Origin: Mitsuaria chitosanitabida ATCC BAA-476 = NBRC 102408
GTDB taxonomy: Bacteria > Pseudomonadota > Gammaproteobacteria > Burkholderiales > Burkholderiaceae_C
Length of the DNA stretch: 64,000 nucleotides
Assembly (NCBI RefSeq): GCF_001598255.1
Contig: NZ_BCYP01000035.1
Coordinates: forward strand, 62,001-126,000
Direction of reading: 5' to 3'
Shown here: in pieces, positions 27,910-35,695 of the stretch
Position numbering within the stretch: position 1 is the stretch's first letter
How the letters are laid out: each line of letters opens with the position of its first letter
The notes under the pieces: model-generated
The model's input: only the letters and a program-made list of their open reading frames with translations
Databases searched by the model: none
What the model was told of the DNA's origin: nothing
Translations under genes and position numbers: made by a program

Positions 27910-28641
27910 ATGAGCAGCACCCATTTCGGCTTCGAGACCGTCGACGAGACCGCCAAGGCCAAGCGCGTGCGCGGCGTGTTCGACTCGGTCGCGTCGCGCT
28001 ACGACGTGATGAACGACCTGATGTCGATGGGCCTGCATCGCGTCTGGAAGCGCTACACGCTGGCGGTGGCCAACCTCAAGCCGGGCGAGCGCGTGCTGGA
28101 CATCGCTGGCGGCACGGGCGACATGGCGCGGCTGTTCGCCCGCAAGGTCGGAGACCGCGGGATGGTGGTCCACACCGACATCAACGAGGCGATGCTGCGC
28201 ACCGGCCGCGAGCGCATGATCGACGAGGGCCTGGTGCTGCCCACCAACCTGTGCGACGCCGAGCAGCTGCCCTACAAGGACGGCAGCTTCGATCTGGTGT
28301 GCGTGGCCTTCGGCCTGCGCAACATGACGCACAAGGACAAGGCGCTGGCCGAGATGAACCGCGTGCTGCGCCCGGGCGGCCGCTTGCTGGTGCTGGAGTT
28401 CTCGCAGGTGGCGGAGCCGCTGCGCAAGCCCTACGACTGGTACTCCTTCAAGATCCTGCCCCGCATCGGCTCGATGATCGCGGGCGACGCCGACAGCTAC
28501 CGCTACCTGGCCGAGTCCATCCGCATGCATCCGGCGCAGCAGGAGCTCAAGGCCATGATGAAGTCCGTGGGCTTCGGCCATGTGGACGTGCACAACCTGA
28601 CCGGTGGCGTGGTGGCGCTGCACGCGGGCATCAAGTGCTGA
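27910..28641 (+). CDS. ubiE: Ubiquinone/menaquinone biosynthesis C-methyltransferase UbiE
   Basis: A 243-residue SAM-dependent methyltransferase that C-methylates the quinone ring precursor (demethylmenaquinol or 2-polyprenyl-6-methoxybenzoquinol). Motif I is [62 protein letters not shown] and [14 protein letters not shown] are UbiE signatures. AGGA lies 9 bases before the ATG at 27910. It is probably cotranscribed with the DUF971 gene. Confidence 0.97.
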   Translation: MSSTHFGFETVDETAKAKRVRGVFDSVASRYDVMNDLMSMGLHRVWKRYTLAVANLKPGERVLDIAGGTGDMARLFARKVGDRGMVVHTDINEAMLRTGRERMIDEGLVLPTNLCDAEQLPYKDGSFDLVCVAFGLRNMTHKDKALAEMNRVLRPGGRLLVLEFSQVAEPLRKPYDWYSFKILPRIGSMIAGDADSYRYLAESIRMHPAQQELKAMMKSVGFGHVDVHNLTGGVVALHAGIKC

Positions 28642-28690
28642 GGCGCTGACGCGCCGTATCCCGCGCGCGGCCGACGCCGCGTCGACGAAC

Positions 28691-28712
28691 GAGGGCCCCC
28701 GACGGGGCCCTC
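28691..28712 (+). terminator. Hairpin terminator between ubiE and the small membrane proteins
   Basis: GAGGGCCCC and GGGGCCCTC form a perfect 9-bp stem with a four-base loop in the 85-bp convergent gap. The T-tract on the plus strand is short (GGCGTTTG). It probably serves both directions. Confidence 0.6.
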
Positions 28713-28726
28713 GGCGTTTGCGGCTC

Positions 28727-28894
28727 TCAGATCCGGGGCGGGGAGATCAGGTCCTCGTGCGCCCGGCGCTTGCGCTCTTCCTCACGAGCCTTGAGCCGAT
28801 CCCGGCGGCGACCCAGCACGTCTTCCCTGACCACCATGCCGCCGAAGACGTAGAGGATGACGCCCGCGAACACCAGAAGCAGCAACACGTCCAT
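28727..28894 (-). CDS. Small membrane protein with one N-terminal helix and charged tail
   Basis: A 55-residue protein. Residues 1-21 (MDVLLLLVFAGVILYVFGGMV) are one membrane helix; the rest is very highly charged (RRRDRLKAREEERKRRAHED) and helical, so a cytoplasmic tail or short coiled coil is likely. AAAGGAGA sits just before the ATG. The start codon overlaps the stop of the upstream gene by one base (TGATG on the minus strand), so the two are translated together. Function unknown. Confidence 0.75.
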   Translation of the reverse strand: MDVLLLLVFAGVILYVFGGMVVREDVLGRRRDRLKAREEERKRRAHEDLISPPRI

Positions 28895-29205
28895 CAACGT
28901 TCTCCTTTGCTCATCACGGCGCCGCACAGGAAGCACAGCACGCCGACGGAGGCCAGGAGCAGGATCCTGGCGACATCCCAGAAATGGAACGGCCAAGCCG
29001 TCCCGACGATCACCGCGGCGCCTGAGAGCGACGCAGCGGACAGGGTATGCAGGAAGCGCCCGGCAGCCTCGCGCTGTTTCGTCGTCGGGCGACTCAGCGC
29101 CAGATGCCAGTTCGCGAACACCTTGCGCGCGTAGCGACGGATCAGGCGCCGTCGCCTGTCCCGCCACCAGCCTTCAGCGATCTCGACCACACGTCCCCAC
29201 TGCAT
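28894..29205 (-). CDS. Small two-helix membrane protein
   Basis: A 103-residue protein from the ATG at 29205. The first half is basic (WWRDRRRRLIRRYARKVF), then come two hydrophobic segments (LHTLSAASLSGAAVIVGTAW and ARILLLASVGVLCFLCGAVM). It could be a small inner-membrane partner of the 55-residue protein encoded next, with which it overlaps by one base. Longer in-frame starts exist upstream (to 29448) but add a low-quality basic extension. No family recognised. Confidence 0.65.
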   Translation of the reverse strand: MQWGRVVEIAEGWWRDRRRRLIRRYARKVFANWHLALSRPTTKQREAAGRFLHTLSAASLSGAAVIVGTAWPFHFWDVARILLLASVGVLCFLCGAVMSKGER

Positions 29206-29604
29206 GCGCTGAATTGAAGCAAGCCCACGCGAAAGAAACACTTCCTTGCATCGGCTGTTCTGATCGCAGCTTCGAGGGAGGCGCTGACGTCCATGCGGGG
29301 CGCGGGCATCGGTCCGGCGGGCACCGATCTCCCCTGGGAGCGCCGGGTCCGGGATGTCCCCCATTGACGTCCTGAAGCGGTTTTTACGGCGTCGTCCCCC
29401 CTTGTTCGCGGGGGCTGCTGCGACGATGCGGGCCGGGCCAGGACCCATTCTTGCTATGGACCCTGCGAACCCGGTCTGGAGGCTTCCGAAGCCGCTTGCA
29501 ATCGGGGTTTACCGTCATGGGCCAGGACTACACTCGCCCCTCGCGCGAGCACTCCCAACCGGCCCGTGTGGGCCCTGAACAGACAGAACAACGAAGGTCG
29601 ACAC
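29206..29604. other. Region upstream of the EPS operon
   Basis: A 399-bp gap between the divergent small-protein pair and epsD. It should contain the main EPS promoter. A GGGGG-stem hairpin lies near 29396-29415 and a weak sigma-54-like element at 29440-29455. A 74-codon reading at 29354-29578 has no family features and was not called. Confidence 0.5.
29440..29455 (+). promoter_or_regulatory. Weak sigma-54-like element upstream of epsD
   Basis: AGGACCCATTCTTGCT has the invariant GG and GC dinucleotides exactly 10 bases apart and the TTGC(A/T) -12 box, but the -24 half (AGGACC against TGGCAC) is poor. EPS/PEP-CTERM loci in several proteobacteria are controlled by sigma-54 with PrsK/PrsR-type regulators, so the match is worth recording though it may be chance. 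Confidence 0.25.
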
Positions 29605-30600
29605 ATGCAATCGAATCGGGCCCTGGTCCAACGTTCCGGATTCCGTCCTGCAGCTCTTGCCGCAACCTTGATCGCCGCCGCGGCCCTGGTCGCCTGTGGG
29701 GGCGGCAGCGGGGCCAAGGCCTCGCAGACCGCCGCGAAGGTGAACAAGGAAGAGATCACCGTCCACCAGATCAACTTCGTCCTGCAGACGCAGCCCAACC
29801 TCAAGCCCGAGCAGGTCGACGGCGCCTCGCGCCAGGTCCTCGAGCGCCTGATCGACCAGGAACTCGCGGTGCAGAAGGCCCAGGACCTCAAGCTCGACCG
29901 CGATCCGCGCGTGGTGCAGCAGATCGAGACCGCCAAGCGCGAGATCATCGCCCGCGCCTATGCCGCCCACGTCGGCGAGACCGCGTCCAAGCCCAGCGAG
30001 CAGGACATCCACAAGTACTACGTCGAGAACCCGGCGCTCTTCGCCGAGCGCCGCATCTACAGCCTGCAGGAAATCAACATCGAGGCCAAGCCGGAACAGC
30101 GCGAGGCCATCCGCGACCGCCTGCAGGGCGGCGCGAACAAGTCGATGCAGGAGTTCCTCGAGGGCCTGAAGACCGACGGCCTGCGCTTCACCGGCTCGCA
30201 GGCGGTGCGCGCCGCCGAGCAGATCCCGCTGCAGAACCTGGACGCCATCGCGCGCCTGAAGGACGGCCAGTTCATCATGAACGCCACCCCCGGCGGCGTG
30301 GTCGTGCTGTTCCTGGCCGGCTCGCAGCGCCAGCCCTACACCGAGGCGCAGGCGCGTCCGTCGATCGAGCAGTTCCTGCTCAACCAGCGCCGCACCGAGC
30401 TCCTGGCCAAGGACATCAAGGCCATGCGCGAGAACGCCAAGATCGAATACGTCGGCAAGTTCGCCGAAGCCGCGGCATCCGCGCCGGCCTCGACTTCGCC
30501 GACCGTCAGCCCGGGCGCCGCCGCGTCCGACTCCGCCCCCGGCGCCGCCAGCGGCCCGGTCGACTCCTCCGCACCTTCGAAGGGCCTCGACATCAAATGA
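29605..30600 (+). CDS. epsD: EpsD-family peptidyl-prolyl cis-trans isomerase lipoprotein
   Basis: A 331-residue exported protein with a lipobox ending LVAC (C31). A SurA/PpiD-like N-terminal helical region (AAKVNKEEITVHQINFVL, LERLIDQELAVQKAQDL) precedes a parvulin-like domain (ENPALFAERRIYSLQEINIE). The Ala/Ser/Pro tail from ~290 is disordered. EpsD proteins accompany exosortase-type EPS clusters and are thought to fold export components. It opens the EPS operon; its stop overlaps the epsE start as ATGA. Confidence 0.88.
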   Translation: MQSNRALVQRSGFRPAALAATLIAAAALVACGGGSGAKASQTAAKVNKEEITVHQINFVLQTQPNLKPEQVDGASRQVLERLIDQELAVQKAQDLKLDRDPRVVQQIETAKREIIARAYAAHVGETASKPSEQDIHKYYVENPALFAERRIYSLQEINIEAKPEQREAIRDRLQGGANKSMQEFLEGLKTDGLRFTGSQAVRAAEQIPLQNLDAIARLKDGQFIMNATPGGVVVLFLAGSQRQPYTEAQARPSIEQFLLNQRRTELLAKDIKAMRENAKIEYVGKFAEAAASAPASTSPTVSPGAAASDSAPGAASGPVDSSAPSKGLDIK

Positions 30601-31484
30601 CGAACTCGCGTCGCTTCCCGATCCTCGCCACCGCCCGCGCCGTCGCGGCCTGCTCGCTGGCCGCCGTCGTCGCCACCGGCGCCCTCGCTCAACCCCAGTC
30701 CCGCGCCGCCGCGCCCGGCGCCCAGCCCGCGCCGGTGGGCGCCGTCAGCGGCTCGGCCGCCGAGTACCGCCTGGGATCGGGGGACGCGATCAAGATCTCG
30801 GTGTTCCAGAACCCGGACATGACGCTGGAGACCCGCGTGTCCGAGGCCGGCACCATCAGCTTCCCGCTGCTGGGCCTGGTGCGCATCGGCGGCCTGACGG
30901 TCAGCGACGCCGAGGCGAAGATCGCCGAGGGCCTGCGCAAGGGCAACTTCGTCAAGCAGCCCCAGGTCACCATCCTGATCATGAAGGTCACCGGCAACCA
31001 GGCCAGCGTGCTGGGCCAGGTCAACCAGCCGGGCCGCTACCCGCTGGAAGTGGCCGACACCCGCCTGACCGACCTGCTGGCCAACGCGCGCGGCGTGGCG
31101 ACCACCGGCGGCGACCTCGTGGTGCTCAGCGGCACGCGCGGCGGCAAGCCCTTCCGCCTGGAGGTCGATCTGCCCACGCTGTTCGGCCCCAGCGGCCGCG
31201 AGCAGGACGTCATCGTGCAGAACGGGGACGTGCTGTGGGTGGACCGCTTCCCGATGATCTACATCTACGGGGAAGTGCAGAAGCCCGGCCAGATTCGCCT
31301 GGAGCGCGGCATGACGCTGCTGCAGGGCCTGGCCGCCGGCGGCGGTCTGACGCTGCGCGGCACCGACCGCGGCATCCGCGTGCAGCGCAAGGCGGCGGAC
31401 GGCAAGGTGCAGGAGCTCAAGCCCGCGATGGACGAGACCCTGAAGGACGGCGACGTCATCTACGTCCGCGAGAGCCTGTTCTGA
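30597..31484 (+). CDS. epsE: Polysaccharide export protein EpsE (Wza/OPX family)
   Basis: A 295-residue periplasmic/outer-membrane export protein. After a Sec signal (ACSLAAVVATGALAQ, no lipobox) comes the Poly_export domain (YRLGSGDAIKISVFQNPDMTLETRVSEAGTISFPLLGLV), then two SLBB modules (ASVLGQVNQPGRYPLE and IYIYGEVQKPGQIRLERGMTLLQGLAAGGGLT). It ends YVRESLF. The OPX protein forms the exit channel for the polymer with the EpsF/EpsG chain-length system. It is translationally coupled to epsD. Confidence 0.94.
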   Translation: MTNSRRFPILATARAVAACSLAAVVATGALAQPQSRAAAPGAQPAPVGAVSGSAAEYRLGSGDAIKISVFQNPDMTLETRVSEAGTISFPLLGLVRIGGLTVSDAEAKIAEGLRKGNFVKQPQVTILIMKVTGNQASVLGQVNQPGRYPLEVADTRLTDLLANARGVATTGGDLVVLSGTRGGKPFRLEVDLPTLFGPSGREQDVIVQNGDVLWVDRFPMIYIYGEVQKPGQIRLERGMTLLQGLAAGGGLTLRGTDRGIRVQRKAADGKVQELKPAMDETLKDGDVIYVRESLF

Positions 31485-31536
31485 TCTCCGAAGTCCCTGA
31501 AGTTGAAGCCGGGTCCTCCGCCCGGCCAAGGAGTGC

Positions 31537-32961
31537 ATGGTGACGCCCAGCAAGTTGATGTCCATTCTCCGCGCCCGCTGGTCGCTGGTGCTGCTCGTGG
31601 TCGTGCTGACCACGCTGACGGCGCTGGCGGTCAGCCTGGTGATGCCCAAGAAGTACGTGGCGAGCGCCTCCGTCGTCATCGACGCCAAGCCCGACCCGGT
31701 GACCGCGCTGATCTATCCCGGCCTGGCCTCGCCGGCCTACGTCAACACGCAGGTGGACGTGATCTCCAGCGATCGCGTCGCGCTGCGCGTGGTGCGCGAC
31801 CTGCGCCTGACCGAGGTGCCCGACCTGCGCGAACGCTGGCAGGACCAGGGCGGCGAGGGCTCGATGGAGCTGTGGGTGGTGGACTTCCTGCGCGCCAACA
31901 TGGAGGTCAAGCCGTCCAAGGAAAGCAACGTGCTGACGGTGTCCTTCCGCTCGCCGTCGGCGGAGACCGCGGCCACGCTGGCCAACGCCTTCGTCAAGGC
32001 CTACATCGCGACGACGCTGGACCTGCGCGTGGAACCCGCGCGCCAGTACGCCGGCTACTTCGACCAGCAGGCCAAGGGCGCGCTGGAACGCCTGGAGGCC
32101 GCGCGCGCCAAGCTGTCCGCCTATGAGCGCGAGCACGGCATCATCGCCAGCGACGAACGCCTGGACGTGGAGAACGCGCGCCTGGCCGAGCTGTCCACGC
32201 AGCTGGTCACGCTGCAGGCGCTGGCCTCCGAGTCGGGCAGCCGCCAGGGCCAGGCGGCGCGCGGCGCCGACTCGCTGCCGGACGTGCTGAGCAACCCCGT
32301 GGTGTCGCAGCTCAAGGCCGACGTCAGCCGCGCCGAGGCGCAGCTGCAGCAGCTCAGCACCCGCTACGGCGACAACCACCCGCAGGTCATCGAGGCCCGC
32401 GCGGCCGTGGCCGACACGCGCAACAAGCTCAACGCCGAAGTGCGCCGCGTCACCAACTCCGTCTCCGCGACCAACAACATCAACCGCCAGCGCGAGTCCG
32501 AGGCCCGCGCCCAGCTGGACGCGCAACGCGCCAAGGTGGTCAAGCTGAAGGAAGCGCGCGACGAGGCCGGCGGCCTGATGCGCGAGACCGAGAGCGCCCA
32601 GCGCGCCTACGAGAACATCACCCAGCGCCTGACGCAGACCAGCCTGGAGAGCCAGTCCACGCAGAGCAACGTGAACCTGCTGACCGAGGCGATGCCGCCC
32701 AGCAAGCCGTCCTCGCCCAAGGTGCTGCTCAACACCGCGCTGGCCTTCGTGGTCGGCGTGATCCTGGCGGTGGGCCTGGCCCTGCTGCTGGAGCTGCGCG
32801 ACCGCAAGGTGCGCGATGCCGACGACGTGATGGCCGTGCTGCCGCTGCCGATGCTGGGCGTGCTGCCCGCGCCGGGCAAGCGGGCGCGCGGCGCGCTGCC
32901 CTCGGTGGAACGACGGCTGCTCGGCCACGCCAGTGGCGCCACCGGCCGAGGAGCGACCTGA
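31537..32961 (+). CDS. epsF: Chain-length determinant protein EpsF (Wzz/PCP family)
   Basis: A 474-residue inner-membrane protein. Two membrane helices (~17-35 and ~395-420) flank a large periplasmic coiled-coil region. The Wzz signature is at both ends: LMSILRARWSLVLLVVVLTT and PSKPSSPKVLLNTALAFVVGV (Pro-rich motif before helix 2). RYGDNHPQVIEARAAV is typical of EPS co-polymerases. It controls polymer length and couples synthesis to the OPX channel. AAGGAG precedes the ATG; the stop overlaps epsG by one base (TGATG). Confidence 0.94.
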   Translation: MVTPSKLMSILRARWSLVLLVVVLTTLTALAVSLVMPKKYVASASVVIDAKPDPVTALIYPGLASPAYVNTQVDVISSDRVALRVVRDLRLTEVPDLRERWQDQGGEGSMELWVVDFLRANMEVKPSKESNVLTVSFRSPSAETAATLANAFVKAYIATTLDLRVEPARQYAGYFDQQAKGALERLEAARAKLSAYEREHGIIASDERLDVENARLAELSTQLVTLQALASESGSRQGQAARGADSLPDVLSNPVVSQLKADVSRAEAQLQQLSTRYGDNHPQVIEARAAVADTRNKLNAEVRRVTNSVSATNNINRQRESEARAQLDAQRAKVVKLKEARDEAGGLMRETESAQRAYENITQRLTQTSLESQSTQSNVNLLTEAMPPSKPSSPKVLLNTALAFVVGVILAVGLALLLELRDRKVRDADDVMAVLPLPMLGVLPAPGKRARGALPSVERRLLGHASGATGRGAT

Positions 32962-33875
32962 TGTCGGATCTGAAGGAACCCCTTTCCCCCGCGTACGGCA
33001 AATCCGTGGACACATCGAACACCAAACCCGCGGCGGGCATTCATGACCGCTCGATCGGCGCGATCATCGCCGAGACCCGCAACCTCAGCGCCGACCAGGT
33101 CGAGCGCGTGCTGCAGTACCAGCGCGAGCGCGGCATCCGCTTCGGCGAGGCCGCCGTGGCGCTGGGCTACGCCAATGCCGAGGACGTGCTGGAGGCGCTG
33201 TCCAAGCAGTTCCACTACCCCTACGCCCCGAACGAGCGCAAGAGCCGCAGCCCCGAGCTGGTGGCGCTGAACCAGCCGTTCTCGTCGCAGGCGGAGGTGT
33301 TCCGCGGCATCCGCAGCCAGATCACGATGCGGCTGTACCGCGAGGGCGAACCGCGCCGCGCGCTGGCCATCATCAGCCCCGACACGCTGGACGGAAAGAG
33401 CTACTTCACCGCCAACCTGGCGGTGACGCTGGCGCAGCTGGGCGGCCGCACGCTGCTGGTGGACGCCGACCTGCGGCGTCCGCGCCAGCACGAGATCTTC
33501 GACATCAACAACCAGGCCGGCCTGTCCTCCATCCTGTCGGGCCGCAGCGAGCCGCGCGTGATCCAGCAGGTCGAGGGCATGACCTCGCTGTTCGTGCTGC
33601 CGGTGGGCGCGGTCCCCCCGAACCCGGTGGAGCTGCTGGAGCGCCCCGCCTTCGGGATGCTGATGCGCGAGCTGGCGGGCAAGTTCGACCACGTGCTGGT
33701 GGACACCTCGGCCGGCCAGTACGGCGCGGACGCCGCCATCGTCGCCTCGCGCTGCGGCGCGGCGCTGGTGCTGGCCCGCCAGAACCAGTCGCGCGTCAGC
33801 GCGCTGCAGGACCTGACGGACAGCCTCGACGGCCTCACGACCACCTTGGTCGGCACAGTGATGAACCAGTATTGA
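32961..33875 (+). CDS. epsG: EpsG-type chain-length tyrosine-kinase-like protein
   Basis: A 304-residue cytoplasmic BY-kinase relative. Residues ~28-90 are a T2SSE/MshEN-like N-terminal domain ([23 protein letters not shown]). The P-loop is [11 protein letters not shown] rather than the classical G-x-x-x-G-x-GKS/T. Walker A' is [16 protein letters not shown] and the Walker B position is VLVDTSAG. There is no Tyr cluster at the C-terminus, only a final Tyr (VMNQY), so autophosphorylation like that of Wzc is doubtful. It should pair with EpsF to regulate polymerisation. Confidence 0.9.
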   Translation: MSDLKEPLSPAYGKSVDTSNTKPAAGIHDRSIGAIIAETRNLSADQVERVLQYQRERGIRFGEAAVALGYANAEDVLEALSKQFHYPYAPNERKSRSPELVALNQPFSSQAEVFRGIRSQITMRLYREGEPRRALAIISPDTLDGKSYFTANLAVTLAQLGGRTLLVDADLRRPRQHEIFDINNQAGLSSILSGRSEPRVIQQVEGMTSLFVLPVGAVPPNPVELLERPAFGMLMRELAGKFDHVLVDTSAGQYGADAAIVASRCGAALVLARQNQSRVSALQDLTDSLDGLTTTLVGTVMNQY

Positions 33876-33928
33876 ATCGAGGCCCGATGACCGCACGATT
33901 CGTCACCCGCTGCGGCGTCGCGAATGCT

Positions 33929-33971
33929 CGCGGTGCAAGGAGCATCGCTCCGCTTCGCGCCTTGCATCGCG
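33929..33971 (+). other. Intra-operon hairpin between epsG and xrtB
   Basis: CGCGGTGCAAGG (33929-33940) and CCTTGCATCGCG (33960-33971) pair over 12 bp with one G-T position and a 19-base loop. It lies in the only 150-bp gap of the epsD-epsI segment. Without a T-run it is more likely an RNA-processing or read-through-control element than a terminator. Confidence 0.5.
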
Positions 33972-34029
33972 CGCCGACTCTCACGGTCCTCGACCCTCGA
34001 TGGCGCGCGTGGGAACTTCAGTGAAAACG

Positions 34030-34944
34030 ATGAATCTCTTCGCCGCCTCTTCGGGACGTTTCGATCCGGGCTTCTGGGCCGTCAATCGCGTCGCGCTGCT
34101 CACGCTCGCGGCGGGGCTGCTCGCGCTGTATGTGCCCACGGTCGTCGACTTCCTGCACGGCCCCTGGCGCGGCGATCGCAACTCCCACGGGCCCATCGTG
34201 CTGGCCCTGTCGGCCTGGTACTTCTACTTCCAGACCCGGCGCCTGGCCGGGCAGGGCGAGCGCTTCGCGCCGCGTCCCGCCCCGGTCGCCGGCTGGTCGC
34301 TGGTGCTGCTGGGTCTGGCGGCCTATGTGCTGGGGCGCTCGCAATCGCTGGCGCTGCTGGAGATGGGCTCGCTGCTGCCCGTGCTGCTGGGCTTCGCGCT
34401 GATCCTGCTCGGGCCGGCGATCGCGCGGCATTACTGGTTCGCCTTCTTCCTGCTGCTCTTCGCCGTGCCGCTGCCCGCGTCCATCGTGGACGTGATCACC
34501 CAGCCGATGAAGATCGCCGCCTCCTGGGGCGCCGAGCACCTCATGTTCTGGCTGGGCTACCCGGTCGCGCGCGCCGGCGTCATCCTGCAGATCGGCCCCT
34601 ACCAGCTGATGGTGGCGGACGCCTGCGCGGGCCTGAACTCGTTGTTCACGCTCGAGGCGCTGGGCCTGCTCTACATGAACGTGGTGCGCCATGAATCGGT
34701 GTTCCGCAACATCACGCTGGCCATCCTGATCGTGCCCATCTCCTACTGCTCCAACGTGATCCGCATCCTCATCCTGGCGCTGCTGACCTACCACCTCGGC
34801 GACGACGTGGGACAGGGCTTCATGCACGAGTTCTCCGGCATGGCGCTGTTCCTGACCGCGCTGATGCTGATCGTGGCCATGGACGGCCTGTTGCGCGCGC
34901 TGTCGCTGCGCCTGGCCCGCGCGCGCCGATCGGAGGCCGCGTGA
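34030..34944 (+). CDS. xrtB: Exosortase B
   Basis: A 304-residue polytopic inner-membrane cysteine transpeptidase of the exosortase/archaeosortase family. The catalytic residues are C199 in [13 protein letters not shown]245 in [17 protein letters not shown] and H266 in FMHEFSGM. About eight membrane helices. Exosortases cut PEP-CTERM-type C-terminal tags from exported proteins; XrtB (EpsH) is encoded within EPS operons. The start is uncertain: ATG 34030, GTG 34021 (better spaced from GGGAA) and ATG 34000 are all in frame. The stop overlaps the epsI GTG. Confidence 0.93.
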   Translation: MNLFAASSGRFDPGFWAVNRVALLTLAAGLLALYVPTVVDFLHGPWRGDRNSHGPIVLALSAWYFYFQTRRLAGQGERFAPRPAPVAGWSLVLLGLAAYVLGRSQSLALLEMGSLLPVLLGFALILLGPAIARHYWFAFFLLLFAVPLPASIVDVITQPMKIAASWGAEHLMFWLGYPVARAGVILQIGPYQLMVADACAGLNSLFTLEALGLLYMNVVRHESVFRNITLAILIVPISYCSNVIRILILALLTYHLGDDVGQGFMHEFSGMALFLTALMLIVAMDGLLRALSLRLARARRSEAA

Positions 34945-35678
34945 ACGCCCGCGGCACCGCGCCGAGCGCGCCGGCCGCGACGCCGCCGCGTCTGTCCGCC
35001 GCCGTGTGCGCCGCGGGCCTGGCCGTGATGCTGGGCGCCGCCGCCGGCGCCTGGCTGGCCACGCCGCGCCTGCAGACCGCGCAGGGCGGGACCGACCTCG
35101 CCGCCGCCGTGCCCAAGGCCTTCGGCGACTGGCGCCTGGTGCAGGACGGCTCGACCCAGGTCGACGTCGCCCAGGGCGTGGAGACCGAGCAGGAGCAGCC
35201 CTACGACCAGACCGTGATGCGCACCTACGCCAACAGCCGTGGCGAGGAGGTGATGCTCGCGCTGGCCTGGGGCGAGCGCCAGCGCCAGGACGTCAAGGTG
35301 CACCGCCCCGAGGTCTGCTACCCGGCCCAGGGCTTCGCGGTGCTCAAGCTCAAGAGCGGTCCGGCCATCGCGACCGCGGGCCGCGCCGCGCCCGTGCCCA
35401 CCACCGAGCTGCTGACCGGCGCGCGCGGCGGGGGCTACGAGGCCGTGCGCTACTGGATCCGCATCGGCGACATGTACGGCGGCGACGGCTGGGCCGCGCG
35501 CTGGTACATCCTGAACGAGGGCTTCCGCGGCCGCGTGCCCGACGGCATCCTGGTGCGCGCCTCCCAGCGCCTGGCCCAGCCCGGCGACGAGGCGAAGTCG
35601 CAGGCCCTGATGGACGGCTTCCTGCGCGAGCTGGTCGCGGCGGTGCCCGCCGGCGCGCGGCCGCTGCTGGTCCGATGA
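34941..35678 (+). CDS. epsI: Exosortase-associated protein EpsI
   Basis: A 245-residue EpsI-domain protein with one N-terminal membrane anchor ([21 protein letters not shown]) and a periplasmic domain containing the family motif [12 protein letters not shown] (conserved Cys) and [11 protein letters not shown]. It is nearly always next to or fused to exosortase and is needed for EPS production in Methylobacillus; the molecular role is not known. The start codon is GTG, overlapping the xrtB stop (GTGA), with CGGAGG just upstream. Confidence 0.92.
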   Translation: MNARGTAPSAPAATPPRLSAAVCAAGLAVMLGAAAGAWLATPRLQTAQGGTDLAAAVPKAFGDWRLVQDGSTQVDVAQGVETEQEQPYDQTVMRTYANSRGEEVMLALAWGERQRQDVKVHRPEVCYPAQGFAVLKLKSGPAIATAGRAAPVPTTELLTGARGGGYEAVRYWIRIGDMYGGDGWAARWYILNEGFRGRVPDGILVRASQRLAQPGDEAKSQALMDGFLRELVAAVPAGARPLLVR

Positions 35679-35695
35679 GACACGGGGGGCAGCGC

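Noticed and set aside
29354-29578. A 74-codon frame just before epsD
   Set aside because: No recognisable domain, signal or ribosome site, and it overlaps the presumed EPS promoter region.
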